From contig JAVGWX010000019.1 in assembly GCA_036924085.1 (NCBI GenBank), forward strand, positions 9,070,361 to 9,134,360: DNA of 64,000 nt. The letters run 5' to 3'. The position numbers and the translations under genes were made by a program. The stretch comes from Ariolimax columbianus (taxonomy: Eukaryota; Mollusca; Gastropoda; Stylommatophora; Arionidae). Positions 45,756-57,915 of this stretch are shown here, piece after piece. The notes under the pieces are model-generated. The model saw only the letters and a program-made list of their open reading frames with translations, had not been told where the DNA came from and did not search any database. The number at the start of each line of letters is the position of its first letter. The first letter of the stretch is position 1.

Positions 45756-46565
45756 CTTTAGAAGGCCGAACAGGACAGGAACACAAAAAAGGTTAACTAT
45801 TAAATTAGATGTTGATGTTGTAAATGTTGATCATGATGACGATTATGTTGATGATGATGATACTATTGCTGTTATTGTTGTTTCCAAGCTAATTGTAATC
45901 AGTTGTTCACTCTTGACGAGTATTCTCTGATAGTTGGTGTACAGCGGCTCATCGGACATAGATGGGCTTATCGAAGAAGGTGAACCAGTGTCCATCTTCC
46001 TATAATGCAATGCGAAGCTTATCACCAGATCCCTCTACATTGTTTACCCAGACTTATAATACAGCCTGTGACCATATGCACGAGGGGGACACTAGATCAG
46101 GTCTTGATCAGAATGTTTCACCTGACTCTGACGCCTTGCACTCGAGCACATTAAATGGGATATCTACATATAACAGCGAGAAAATAAATGATAGCATCAT
46201 TAACTTAACATAACATAACTTAACTTAACGTCTTTATAATGGTTTAGAAGACTCTGCAGAGTTTGTATACAACCAGTTTCATTTACATTACCTTGCTCCT
46301 AAAAGCTATGCGCATCCAATTTATTCTTAAATGCATTTATAATGGTCTATTTAATCAAATAAATAAATAAAACAGTTCTTAGCCCTTTTATTTCAAAATG
46401 CACAAACGTATACAATAATTCACTTCTATCAACTTAGCTATACTTTTACATCCGGTCACTCTTGAATATACAGGTCAACCAAATGTAGGCAATGTGCAAC
46501 ACTTGTCTCAAAGTTGACCCCAAAATATCATGAACATGTTTTATCATCAGGTCCTTAAAGCTTCA

Positions 46566-46635
46566 ACTCTTTAGCTCAGCTGGTAGCGTCTACATTTTCA
46601 AGTGCAAGATTTAACCCTAAATAGCTAACAAACTA
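46566..46635 (+). repeat. tRNA-like remnant
   Basis: TTAGCTCAGCTGGTAGCG is a near-perfect tRNA A-box, but the B-box region (AGATTTAACCCT) is eroded. No cloverleaf is supported. Probably a SINE head. Confidence 0.4.
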
Positions 46636-46803
46636 ACAAACAAACTAACTAATTAATTATACTAACTAACCTAAATACACTAACAAGTAAAGCTAAATAA
46701 AAGCGTTTATTATAAATAAATCGATGATGAAGAGGTACTGAAAGTCAAAGATTGCCACAAACATACAGAAGTACAGGTATAGCTGTGATAAGGAATACCT
46801 TAC

Positions 46804-46998
46804 CGCAATGTGGACACGCCCCGCTACATGCTTCTGACTCCTTACTGTCCTCCCTGTCGAAGCAGCCCCCAAATTTACAAACCGGACTCCGCCACTTGTC
46901 TGGATCCGATTGGCAGGAACGAGCCCTTGATCTCAATCCTGTGCCGGCTGATACTGAGCAGGCTGACCACATGCTCCAGGTAGTCCATGCTGGGGGAG
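46804..46998 (-). CDS. TSP1 module 5 exon
   Basis: A 195-bp phase 1-1 exon (AG at 46999-47000, donor GTAAGG). It encodes WTTWSMWSAC, SAGTGLRSRARSC, CKFGGC and ends CPHCG. Among the clearest TSP1 modules of the set, together with modules 1 and 2. Confidence 0.86.
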
Positions 46999-47004
46999 CT
47001 TCCA

Positions 47005-47400
47005 GAATGTGTCATAAAACATGAGTTTTAATATAGGTTTACAGAGTAACAGATCCACATCATGTCACATGTCACAAACAGAGGCGGATTCGATCACAGC
47101 GGCAGGAGGGGTACAATGACACAATGAATTGCAGTCATAATTCTTTTCATTTGTAAAACACCTCAAACATTAAGCACTTGCTTTGAAGTTACGAGACTAT
47201 AACGACATGACGTTAACGCTGACATTAAGTAAATAAAAGGTTGTGATTCGAGATGCGACAGTACTCTTGAACGTAAGCTGTCGTAAGTACGATCTATTCC
47301 TCTACATTGCCAACTTACATACATCAAAAACTTCCAAACATTTATATGGACAAATAAAATGTTTAGAAATCCCTTTTTTTGTAAAAATAGATGAATAATG
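47005..47400. other. Intronic spacer
   Basis: No repeat array or element recognised. Confidence 0.4.
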
Positions 47401-47414
47401 TTAGATTATCTTTT

Positions 47415-47660
47415 TATTTACTTCCTATTTTTCTTCTTCTTCTTCTTCGTCTTTTCCTCCTTCTCCTTCTGATCTTCCTAAAAATGTTAAATTGTAAGGT
47501 GGCGACAGGAACAGCAATATTTATAACGAATATATAAATTATTATTTGAAAGCGAATGAAGAAAATAAAGAAGAGGAAGAGGAGGAAGAAGAAGAAGAAG
47601 AAGAAGAAAAAATAAGAGCAAGAAGAAGAAAAGAAGAAGAAGAAGAAAAAGTAGACAAGA
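47415..47660. repeat. Facing (CTT)n and (GAA)n tracts
   Basis: A pyrimidine tract at 47425-47475 and a purine tract at 47555-47655, about 80 bp apart, could pair as an imperfect hairpin. Poly-Glu and Phe frames are artefacts. Confidence 0.85.
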
Positions 47661-47679
47661 AAACAAATGCCAGCGGGAC

Positions 47680-47935
47680 TAGATGTAAAGAAAAGGTATT
47701 GCGATGGATAGGACACACATTACGAAAACCAGTTGATATCTTTACAAGACAGTCACTGTTCTGGAATCCTCAGGACAAAAGAAAAAGGGGCAGGCCTAAA
47801 CACTGGTAAAAAATGAAAGTCGAGATAAACCTAAGAAAGGCAGGAAAGACGCAGAGGGAGGGGGAATGGTGGGAGCATGACGAGAAGACTTGGCAAATAT
47901 TTGTATAGGGCCTATGCTCCGCGGGGAGTTGAAGG
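47680..47935 (+). pseudogene. LINE reverse transcriptase C-terminal tail
   Basis: The + strand reads [33 protein letters not shown] and, after a stop, WWEHDEKTWQ, then GLCSAGS. This is the WIGH.LR...[14 protein letters not shown]...W tail common in RTE-type elements. Single stop codons disrupt it. Confidence 0.7.
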
Positions 47936-48019
47936 GTTGTGACTGACATGATTTAGATTCAAGAAGAAGGCGATCCTTATTTTATTTTCAAAGTTTGTAC
48001 ATCAATATCAGAAACAACA

Positions 48020-48755
48020 GTGACACCACCGCTGCTGTTACTTCACCACCATCGGCCTGTTCTTCACCGTCATCAGCCTCTTCTTCACCGTCAACAGCCT
48101 CTTCTTCGCCATCATCAGCTTCTTCTTCACCGTTATCAACCTCTCTTCACCGTCATCAACGTCATCTTGGCCGTCATCAGTCTCTTCTTCACCTTCAATA
48201 ACCTCTTCTTCACCACCACAATCTTCGCTTCACCTTCATTAACCTCTTCTTCACCACCACCAATCTTCGCTTCACCTTTATTAACCTCTTCTTCACCACC
48301 ACCAATCTTCGCTTCACCTTCATTAACCTCTTCTTCACCACCACCAATTTAGAAATCACCTTCATTAACCTCTTCTTCACCACCACCAATTTAGAAATCA
48401 CCTTCATTAACCTCTTCTTCACCACCACCAATTTATAAATCACCTTCATTAACCCCTTCTTCACCACCACCAATCTTCGCTTCACCTTCATTAACCTCTT
48501 CTTCACCACCACCAATTTAGAAATCACCTTCATTAACCTCTTCTTCACCACCACCAATTTATAAATCACCTTCATTAACCACTTCTTCACCACCACCAAT
48601 CTTCCCTTCACCTTCATTAACCACTTCTTCACCACCACCAATCTTCCCTTCACCTTCATTAACCTCTTCTTCACCACCACCAATCTTCCTTTCGCCATTA
48701 TCAGCCTCTTCTTCACCATCATCAACCCCTTCTTCAACGTCATTAACAACATCTT
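48020..48755 (+). repeat. 42-bp minisatellite
   Basis: Unit CTTCATTAACCTCTTCTTCA plus CCACCACCAATTTAGAAATCAC, with CAATCTTCGCTTCAC alternatives. About 12 good copies plus a degenerate left end. The 180-codon - frame is an artefact. Confidence 0.93.
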
Positions 48756-48837
48756 AGCAACTACTGCAGAACGACGGACAATAACAATGAAGATAATAAG
48801 ACAATAATGTTTAAAACGACGAAAGAGAAGAATCTAC

Positions 48838-48929
48838 CACAGCAGGGATCCAGATTACAGTAAATCCTCTCTATAACATCGCCGTAACACGTATCGTTCG
48901 GACATGTCCCGCTCACGCAAATTCTGGTC
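48838..48929 (-). CDS. TSP1 module 4, second half
   Basis: A 92-bp exon starting in phase 2 (acceptor TTTCCTTACAG) and ending in phase 1 (donor GTAGAT). It continues the module begun at 51609: R-T-R-I-C, then SGTCPNDTC, YGDVIERIYC and DPCCG. Joined to the upstream half it completes the CSVTCG-like/RTRIC strand and disulphide set. It is the only TSP1 here divided by an intron. Confidence 0.8.
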
Positions 48930-48989
48930 CTGTAAGGAAACAAATGTGAAATTGATAATACTGGTGATGAAAATTGTGGTAATCATAAG

Positions 48990-50070
48990 GAGTATCTTAA
49001 AGTTGATGAAATTACTGGTAGTGTAATTATAAGGATTATCTTAAAGTTGATGAAATTACTGGTAGTGTAATTATAAGGATTATCATAACGTTGATGAAAT
49101 TACTGGTAGTGTAATTATAAGGATTATCTTAAAGTTTATGAAATTAGTGGTAGTGTAATCATGAGGATTATCTTAAAGTTGATGAAATTACTGGTAGTGT
49201 AATCATGAGGATTATCTTAAAGTTGATAAAATTACTGGTAGTATAATCATGAGGATTATCTTAAAGTTGATGAAATTACTGGTAGTGTAATCATGAGGAT
49301 TATCTTAAACTTGATGAAATTACTGGTAGTGTAATCATAAGGATAACCATAAAGTTGATGAAATTAGTGATAGTATAATCATAAGCATTATCATAAAGTT
49401 GATGAAATTACTGGTAGTGTAATCATCAGGATTATCATAAAGTTTATGAAATTACTGGTAGTGTAATCATGAGGATTATCACGAAATTGATTAAATTACT
49501 GGTAGTGTAATCATGAGGATTATCACGAAATTGATTAAATTACTGGTAGTGTAATCATGAGGATTATCACGAAATTGATTAAATTACTGGTAGTGTAATC
49601 ATGAGGATTATCACGAAATTGATTAAATTACTGGTAGTGTAATCATGAGGATTATCACGAAATTGATTAAATTACTGGTAGTGTAATCATGAGGATTATC
49701 ACGAAATTGATTAAATTACTGGTAGTGTAATCATGAGGATTATCACAAAATTGATTAAATTACTGGTAGTATAATCATGAGGATTATCACGAAATTGATT
49801 AAATTACTGGTAGTGTAATCATGAGGATTATCACGAAATTGATTAAATTACTGGTAGTGTAATCATGATGATTATCACGAAATTGATTACATTACTGGTA
49901 GTGTAATCATGAGGATTATCTCGAAATTGATTAAATTACTGGTAGTGTAATCATGAGAATTATCACTGAATTGATTAAATTACTGGTAGTGTAATCATGA
50001 GGATTATCACGAAATTGATTAAATTACTGGTAGTGTAATCATGAGGATTATCACAATGATGATGTGATAA
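48990..50070. repeat. 44-bp minisatellite, about 24 copies
   Basis: Unit with GATTATCACGAAATTGATTA and AATTACTGGTAGTGTAATCA. Left units have ATCTTAAAGTTGATGAAATT instead and are less uniform. It lies in the intron that splits TSP1 module 4. Confidence 0.95.
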
Positions 50071-50174
50071 TTAGTGGTGGTAATCATATGGATTATCATA
50101 AAGGTGATGAAATTACGGGTAGCTGTAATAGTGAGGATTATCCTAAAGGGGATGATATCATGTTAGCTGTTATC

Positions 50175-50400
50175 ATGTAGTAAGTAAGTAAAGATCCCTT
50201 TACGCCATGCGGTGTATGGGAAATATGGTGTTAAATCCATATTATTTTGTAACCCACGGCACTTAGTGGATGATGTGGTCAGCATCACGCCGGCCGCCTT
50301 TGCTTCCCGGACTGAACCAGTACCCATTTAAGGCTAGGTCAACCCGGGAGCTGTCATATGCGAAGCCAGCGCGCTAATCACTGCGTTACGCGGCTCATGA
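50175..50400 (-). mobile_element. tRNA-derived SINE, third family
   Basis: The - strand begins AGCCGCGTAACGCAGTGATT, then AGCGCGCTGGCTTCGC (A-box region) and CCCGGGTTGACC (degenerate B-box). A body with GCCGGCGTGATGCTGACC follows, ending GTAAAGGGATCTTTACTTAC. Only one copy is in the window. Confidence 0.65.
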
Positions 50401-50439
50401 GGAATATCATAAAGGTGATGCAAGACTGCAGCTGGCGTG

Positions 50440-50915
50440 GAAAATAGAAAAGGGGAAACAGATAAGCTAGCAGTGCATAAAACTGGGTAGGAAAGGGAGA
50501 GAAAGGAAACATAGATAAGCTAGCAGTGCATAAAACTGGGTAGGAAAGGGAGAGAAAGGAAACATAGATAAGCTAGCAGTGCATAAAACTGGGTAGGAAA
50601 GGGAGAGAAAGGAAACATAGATAAGCTAGCAGTGCATAAAACTGGGTAGGAAAGGGAGAGAAAGGAAACATAGATAAGCTAGCAGTGCATAAAACTGGTT
50701 AGAAAAGGGAGAGAACGGAAACATAGATAAGCTAGCAGTGCATAAAACTGGGTAGTAAAGGGAGAGAAAGGAAACATAGATAAGCTAGCAGTGCATAAAA
50801 CTGGGTAGTAAAGGGAGAGAAAGGAAACATAGATAAGCTAGTGTTGCATGACATAAAAACTGGGTAGGAAAGGGAGAGAACGGAAACATAGATAAGCTAA
50901 CATAACATAAGAGAA
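50440..50915. repeat. 53-bp minisatellite, about 8-9 copies
   Basis: Unit containing AGGAAACATAGATAAGCTAG and CAGTGCATAAAACTGG. Nearly identical copies. Confidence 0.95.
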
Positions 50916-51019
50916 CGCAAACATACGCTGAAGTTATAGTGACATAACTAAAGAATTGAAGATACACGTGAAGAAATTAGAATGGCATCAACAGAAGCCA
51001 CGTAGTCACTGTGCTACCT

Positions 51020-51480
51020 AAGATACACTGTACTGCCTGTACGATAGACAGACTATGAACTGCTTGTAGGATAGACAGACTATGAACTGCTTGTTCGATA
51101 GATATACTATGAACTGCTTGAAAAGAAAGACAGACTATGAACTGCTTGTACGATAGACATACTATGAACTGCTTCTACGATTGACAGACTATGAACTACT
51201 GGTACGATAGACAGACTATGAACTGCTTGTTCGATAGATATACTATGAACTGCTTGTAAAGAAAGACAGACTATGAACTGCTTGTAGGATAGACAGACTG
51301 TGAACTGCGTGTACGATAGACTATTAACTGCTTGTACGATAGACAGACTATGAACTGCCTGAACGATAGACAGACTATGCACTGCTTGTACGATAGACAG
51401 ACTATGAACTGCCTGAACGATAGACAGACTGTGCACTGCCCGTATGATAGACAGACAATGAATTGCGTGTACGATAGACA
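51020..51480. repeat. 27-bp minisatellite, about 17 copies
   Basis: Unit GAACTGCTTGTACGATAGAC plus AGACTAT. It stops about 20 bp from the donor of the first half of TSP1 module 4. Confidence 0.94.
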
Positions 51481-51503
51481 GACTAACATATCAGTTTCTG
51501 TAC

Positions 51504-51609
51504 CTGTTCTTACAGCCAGTTCCACATTGTTTTCCTGTCTCCAGGTCCACTAGATAGTCTGTCCCGATGCACTCACTCCACCCGCCCCACTCACCCCATA
51601 CGGAAAAGC
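51504..51609 (-). CDS. TSP1 module 4, first half
   Basis: A 106-bp exon (acceptor AATCTGGGCAG, phase 1; donor GTACAG, phase 2). It encodes WGEWGGWSEC, IGTDYLVDLETGKQC and GTGCKN, ending inside the Arg codon that starts the RTRIC strand of the next exon. Matching phases across a 2.6-kb intron support the join. Confidence 0.8.
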
Positions 51610-51639
51610 CTGCCCAGATTGAAAGTGTTTTATACTGAT

Positions 51640-51860
51640 GTTAATAATATTCATTCAGAGGTTGTGTGAGATGGGCATATATATATATATATATATCATA
51701 TTGTTATTTATGTGTCATATAATTTATTATTATATATGTACATTAAATCGTATCCCATATAATTTGTGTATCACATATAGTATCACATATTATTTCTGTA
51801 GCATAAATAGTCATATATTATTTGTGTATCATATATATGTAGTATCATATATTATATGGT
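51640..51860. repeat. AT-rich ATATATC / CATATA tract
   Basis: Low-complexity TATATCATA sequence in an intron. Confidence 0.7.
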
Positions 51861-52639
51861 GGATAGCGAGGTCTGGGCTGGATTTCCTGCTCATTAAGGG
51901 AAAGTGAAGCGTCTGAAATAGCCTCTTTTTCTATGTGTTGAGATCGCCGCTGGATTCACTGTTCGGCTTGCCGTTCAGAAGTTTCCATGCCAATGGCCTG
52001 TCCTACATTAGTGTGTCCCCAGCAGCACGTTCATGAGGGGCAACTGTTTCTTAGAGCGACTGCTGTGGGGCGCGAACGAGTACCCGGCGGTATAAATGGG
52101 CGGGCAGATTGGGCTCATTAGCCTTGGTTGGCAGCCAATCTAAGAGACGGTAAACTCTGAGACTAAACCCGGGTAGACGAAGCTCGTTCGCCTGTTCAAG
52201 CAGTTTGCCTAGGAGAGGAGGCTGATTTTAAACCCACAAAGTCCCAGAGAGTGCTGGTTAGTTTTTGGACGATGAGAGTATCATCGGATGTCTCGAGTAA
52301 CTAGTATCTGCGGGCAATGACTCCACTGCCGTGTGGAAACCTCGGGAGAGGATAAGGCTACGGGAGTAAACCAAGACAGAAAATCCGGAGTGGTAGCACC
52401 TAATGCGAATGGTTTCAACATTGCTAACTCATTTCGGCAGCTCCTGCAGCTGAGCTGATGCCAAATTGTCATGCCTTGCATTCCTTTGGATTACACCAGC
52501 GAGGCCGAGAGGGGGATCCTGCAGTTTGGGCAGCCCAGGGTCTCCTTATTCAGCGGATTCAGCTTCCCTGAGAAGCTACTCACAGGGTACCACGCGCATG
52601 GTCTGCAAAGGCTGAGACGCCTGTGAATGAATGAATGAA

Positions 52640-52700
<61 letters not shown>
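51861..52700 (+). mobile_element. Unclassified dispersed-repeat-like block ending in (GAAT)n(AT)n
   Basis: About 760 bp of GC-richer sequence than its surroundings, with no ORF. It ends GGCTGAGACGCCTGTGAATG then (AATG)n and (AT)n. A short-tandem tail after a GC-rich non-coding body is typical of a LINE UTR or a SINE. No second copy is in the window to confirm it. Confidence 0.4.
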
Positions 52701-52724
52701 AGAGAGAGAGAAGAAGATGATAAA

Positions 52725-52772
<48 letters not shown>

Positions 52773-52790
52773 CGAGAGAGAGAAGTTGCA
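52700..52790. repeat. (GA)n microsatellite
   Basis: AGAGAGAGAAAGAGAG tract following the (AT)n. Confidence 0.9.
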
Positions 52791-53435
52791 GCCATTCAGA
52801 ATTAGAAATACAAGACTAATAAGCGACAGGAACGCAATCAGACTGAAGCTATTAACTAGACAACAAATAACATTTCACTAGATTGAGGCAAACAATGAAT
52901 CACAAAGACAATACATTATAAACGGTAGCAAGACATGACGAACAGCTTCACAAATAGACAATACAGATAAAGAGCTTAGAATTTGCCACTAAAGCTAGGT
53001 TTTATAATCAGTTAGACAGTAAAGTAGAATACATAGCATGTCCTTCGCAGAACGTCGCTTCTTACAGCTGCCATCCAATTTGTCTGTATGAATTTCTTGT
53101 CATATGAACAGCAAAGTAGTGTGTCATTGCTTTTCAAAAGTGGATGTACGATCCAACCGAGAAAAATATACCGTGTATGCAAAACTCTCCCCCTGTGAAT
53201 CCACACATCATCTAAAACTGCTCGTCAAATCTTTCATTTAGCGGGCTGATCAACTCGCCCGCCATCTCTTTCCGTATCCCTAACAGCGCTTGCATTTAAC
53301 TCTTGAATTAATAAGAAAGATACAATTCCGTGATCTGTATAAATACACAAACCGAAAGAGTGACCGCATTCTCCGTCCTACGTAAACCAGACAACAAACG
53401 CACCTAATCCAGGTCTTGTCGAGGTCTTTGGTGGG
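52791..53435. other. Intronic spacer
   Basis: No array, exon or element recognised. Confidence 0.35.
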
Positions 53436-53439
53436 TCTT

Positions 53440-54590
53440 AATCTGTTGGGGTCTCAATCTGGTGGGGTCTCTATCTGGTGGGGTTCAATTTGGTGGGTCT
53501 CAATTTGGTAGGGCTCTATTTGGTGGGGCTCAATTTGGTAGGGCTCAATTTGGTGGAGCTCAATTTGATGGGGTTCAATTTGGTAGGGCTCAATCTAGTG
53601 GGGTTCAATTTGGTGGTGCTCAATTTGATGGGGCTCAATTTGGTGAGCTTCAATTTGGTAGGGCTCAATTTGGTAGGGCTCTATTTGGTGGGTCTCAATT
53701 TGGTAGGGCTCTATTTGGTGGGGCTCAATTTGGTAGGGCTCAATTTGGTGGAGCTCAATTTGATGGGGTTCAATTTGGTAGGGCTCAATCTAGTGGGGTT
53801 CAATTTGGTGGGTCTCAATTTGGTAGGGATTAATTTGGTGGGGCTCAATTTACAGGGCTCAATTTAGTGGGGCTCAATTCGGTGGGGTTCAATTTGGTAG
53901 GGCTCAATTTGGTGGAGCTCAATTTGGTGAGGTTCAATTTGGTAGGGCTCAATTTGGTGGGGCTCAATTTGGTAGGGCTCAATTTGGTGGGGCTCAATTT
54001 GGTGAGGTTCAATTTGTTGAGGTTCAATTTGGTAGGGCTCAATTTGGTAGGGCTCAATTTGGTGAGCTTCAATTTGGTGAGGTTCAATTTGGTGAGGTTC
54101 AATTTGGTGAGGTTCAATTTGGTAGGGCTCAATTTGGTGAGGTTCAATTTGGTAGGGCTCAATTTGGTGAGGTTCAATTTGGTGAGGTTCAATTTGGTGA
54201 GGTTCAATTTGGTAGGGCTCAATTTGGTGAGGTTCAATTTGGTGAGGTTCAATTTGGTAGGGCTCAATTTGGTAGGGCTCAATTTGGTGAGCTTCAATTT
54301 GGTGAGGTTCAATTTGGTGAGGTTCAATTTGGTGAGGTTCAATTTGGTAGGGCTCAATTTGGTGAGGTTCAAATTCGTAGGGCTCAATTTGGTGGGGCTC
54401 AATTTGGGGGAGGGGAGAGGGGTGGGGGTCTCAATTTGGGGGAGGGGAGAGGGGTGGGGGTCTCTATTTGGCGGGTCTCAATCTGGGGGAAGGGGAGTGG
54501 GTGGGGTCTCAATCTGGTGGGGCTCAATATAGTGGAGCTCAATCTAGTGGGGCTCAATCTGGTGGCGTTCAACATGTTTACTTTGACACC
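53440..54590. repeat. 15-bp minisatellite, about 75 units
   Basis: Two main unit types, GGTTCAATTTGGTGA and GCTCAATTTGGTAGG, in a mixed order. A 195-bp segment starting CTCTATTTGGTGGGGCTC is repeated at 53513 and 53708. A 225-bp period is seen at GGTGAGCTTC (54061 and 54286). The last part has GGGGGAGGGGAGAGGGG inserts. Frames on both strands are artefacts. It ends about 30 bp from a TSP1 exon. Confidence 0.95.
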
Positions 54591-54616
54591 GTTTAATTAA
54601 GATTGGACCTACTTAC

Positions 54617-54793
54617 GACAACACGGTTCGTTTTGCAGTTCAAAACCTGGACACGGCTGTGGACACATCGGTTTGTCTATGTACGTCTCATCTGCATCAC
54701 AAGATCGCCATCTTGTTTTCTGCCGGTTCATCGTGCGGATATCCACTGTCACACAATCTTCCCAGGCACCCCAAGTACTCCATGTTCTAGAAT
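54617..54793 (-). CDS. TSP1 module 3 exon
   Basis: A 177-bp phase 1-1 exon (acceptor GTCCCAACAG, donor GTAAGT). It encodes WSTWGAWEDC, RQKTRWRSC, MCPQPC and ends EPCC before the splice. Confidence 0.84.
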
Positions 54794-55008
54794 CTGTTGG
54801 GACATGGGGTCAGGGGGAGAGAAATATGCTGGTGATGATGTTGGCTATAGAAGACACAAGAGTTGTATTAAATCAGGAGAGGCCAAAACATGTCACACGG
54901 GCACTTTTGGCTTGTCAACATTTAATCGTGATTAATCAGTCAAACAGGAAAAACAGTTCCTTAAGCTAAACGAACAATGTTAGGTTTACAAATTCATGAT
55001 CATCATTA

Positions 55009-56250
55009 CCTGGTTGGTCAGTCCTGAGACTGGTTGTAAGGTTGCCTGAGTATGTCTCTCCATTAGACTATACCTGGTTGGTCAGTCCTGAGACTGGTTG
55101 TAAGGTTGCCTGAGTATGTCTCTCCATTAGACTATACCTGGTTGGTCAGTCCTGAGACTGGTTGTAAGGTTGCCTGAGTATGTCTCTCCATTAGACTATA
55201 CCTGGTTGGTCAGTCCTGAGACTGGTTGTAAGGTTGACTAAGCATGTCTCTCCATTAGACTATACCTGGTTGGTCAGTCCTGAGACTGGTTGTAAGGTTG
55301 ACTAAGCATGTCTCTCCATTAGACTATACCTGGTTGGTCAGTCCTGAGACTGGTTGTAAGGTTGACTAAGCATGTCTCTCCATTAGACTATACCTGGTTG
55401 GTCAGTCCTGAGACTGGTTGTAAGGTTGCCTGAGTATGTCTCTCCATTAGACTATACCTGGTTGGTCAGTCCTGAGACTGGTTGTAAGGTTGCCTGAGTA
55501 TGTCTCTCCATTAGACTATACCTGGTTGGTCAGTCCTGAGACTGGTTGTAAGGTTGCCTGAGTATGTCTCTCCATTAGACTATACCTGGTTGGTCAGTCC
55601 TGATACTGGTTGTAAGGTTGCCTGAGTATGTCTCTCCATTAGACTATACTTGGTTGGTCAGTCCTGATACTGGTTGTAAGGTTGCCTGAGTATGTCTCTC
55701 CATTAGACTATACCTGGTTGGTCAGTCCTGATACTGGTTGTAAGGTTGCCTGAGTATGTCTCTCCATTAGACTATACCTGGTTGGTCAGTCCTGAGACTG
55801 GTTGTAAGGTTGACTAAGCATGTCTCTCCATTTGACGCTATCCTCTGGTTGATCAGTCCTGAGACTGGTTGTAAGGTTGACTGAGCATGTCTCTCTATTT
55901 GGCTCTATCCTCTGGTTGATCAGTCCTGAGACTGGTTGTAAGGTTGACTAAGCATGTCTCTCCATTTGACGCTATCCTCTGGTTGATCAGTCCTGAGACT
56001 GGTTGTAAGGTTGACTGAGCATGTCTCTCTATTTGGCTCTATCCTCTGGTTGATCAGTCCTGAGACTGGTTGTAAGGTTGACTGAGCATGTCTCTCTATT
56101 TGGCTCTATCCTCTGGTTGATCAGTCCTGAGACTGGTTGTAAGGTTGACTGAGCATGTCTCTCTATTTGGCTCTATCCTCTGGTTGATCAGTCCTGAGAC
56201 TGGTTGTAAGGTTGACTGAGCATGTCTCTCTATTTGGCTCTATCCTCTGC
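55009..56250. repeat. 64-66-bp minisatellite, about 19 copies
   Basis: Unit CCTGGTTGGTCAGTCCTGAG plus ACTGGTTGTAAGGTTGCCTG and ATGTCTCTCCATTAGAC. Units grade from a GCCTGAGTATG type on the left to CTCTGGTTGATCAG/ATTTGGCTCTATC types on the right. Directional spread and local homogenisation are visible. Confidence 0.95.
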
Positions 56251-56760
56251 AGCTCTTTTCATTTCAACATGAATCCGAAATATCTCTGAGATGTAGATGT
56301 GGGTCGTGGTCGCCTCCTTCCTCTTTCCCCCTGAATCGTCTTGATGGTATCTTTTGTAGAAGACTTTAGTGTCTCATATTTTGTCAAAGCTCACTCAATC
56401 CTTATATCACTTTCAATAATTGTCTTTGTGTTCTTACCTCAGTGAGTAAATTGTCTTATGATCTTCTTTCTGTCCAACTCCCTCCTACTTTCCGCGGTAG
56501 TACCATATTTTAAATGTTTCAATGCTTTTTTAAATTTTCTTTGCTGGAGTCCATGTTTCAGTCCTGTACAGTTTTATTACCGACACATGATGTGATGATT
56601 GTTGCTTTTCTTTGCTCTATCCTGATATTCTTTGATGTTAGCAATTTTTGTTTTTCTCTTGGTTTTTTTTGCAATTGCATTCTTTGTCTTACTTTATGTC
56701 TCATGTAGGCATCGTCTGTTATGGTTTGCCCCAACTATGTACAATTTTGTCACCTTGCTT
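56251..56760 (-). pseudogene. LINE reverse transcriptase C-terminal fragment
   Basis: The - strand has DDAYMRHKVRQRM, LLTSKNIRIEQRKA, KLYRTETWTP and KSIETFKIWYYRGK, separated by stops. It follows the thumb pattern (I..RI..AK; LLTS..IS...RK....Y..LYG.ETW......LE.FE.W.YR). Strongly eroded. Confidence 0.5.
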
Positions 56761-57005
56761 GCGTTTCTAGTTTGACTCCCCTTTGCTTCTACATATTTCT
56801 GTGAGAGTGGATTTTCAACGCTTCTTCATTTGAAAACCAAAATAAGAAACAGATTTAATGTTGAGAGTGACATGATGTTGGGATTAAACGAAAATTCCTC
56901 CGTGAATTTGGAAGCTTGTTAACGAGTTACAATTTCAACCATCGCATTAAATATGTCACAAGTTACAATTATATTGAATTATATTATATTGGAAATTAAT
57001 TTACA

Positions 57006-57617
57006 GTGGGTGGTGAGGAAATAGATCAGGTCACACATTTTGAATATCTGGGCTCCAGAAATGACAAAAATGGCGACTGCTCGAAAGAAATCAGATGAAG
57101 ACTAGCCATGGCAATGCAGAGACTGAACAGCCTGAAGAAATTATGGCAAAGCACCAACAAAATCATAAAAGTAAAATTATTGAGAGCCTGTGTTTTTCCT
57201 GTGGCAGCTTATGGCTGTGAATCATGGACGATTGCCAAAGCTTCTAGACAAAGAATCGAATCCTTCGAGTCAAAATGTTACAGAAAGATCCTCAGAATAC
57301 CCTGGACAGAGAAAAGAACAAATGTAGACATTCGCCAAGAGTTGACCATAGAGGAGAACTGGTTTATCAATTCTATTTTGGCTAGAAAATGCAAATACTT
57401 TGATCACATCAAGAGACATACCGGCCTTGGGAGAACGGCGATGGAAGGTATGGTGCCAGGCAAAAGAGGAAGGGGTAGACCAAGAAGACGATGGCACCAA
57501 GATATCCAGGAATACCTGGGTATGACTGTGGCAGAGGCTGTAGTTTTTGCAAGAGAACGAGTTTCTTTCATGCAGACTGTGATGGTAGCGACGTTCTACA
57601 AAGGACATGCTACATGA
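57006..57617 (+). pseudogene. RTE-like LINE 3-prime fragment with (ATG)n tail
   Basis: The + strand reads VGGEEIDQVTHFEYLGS-RNDKNGDCSKEI, a stop, then a 170-codon open stretch: AMQRLNSLKKLW, VFPVAAYGCESWTI, ESFESKCYRKILRIPWTEKR, KRGRGRPRRRWHQDIQEYLG. It ends in a stop followed by ATGATGATGATAT. This is the thumb and C-terminal linker of an RTE-type reverse transcriptase, 5-prime truncated, with the short tandem tail expected of that group. It is one of the better-preserved LINE copies here. Confidence 0.8.
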
Positions 57618-57915
57618 TGATGATGATATTTGAAAATATTTTTTCGATTTATTTCGTTGTAACCAATTAAAACGCTTTTTTTAAATGTGTCGCGGTCAAG
57701 GGTCTCTTTGTTCTATAAAATGGATGCGCCACTCGGAAAAAGGTTGAGGGCCTGTGAATTTGACGAAGCAAATCAACAGATTAAAAAAAATTAATTGATT
57801 AATTACTGAAATAAAATCATTTTTTTAAAATATTCTATACAAAATACGAAGCAACAAGTTGCAGAAAACAAATCATTTCATTACAGGAAAGAGAGAAATT
57901 AATGTCAGAACTTAC
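57618..57915. other. Intronic spacer
   Basis: AT-rich, no features seen. Confidence 0.4.
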
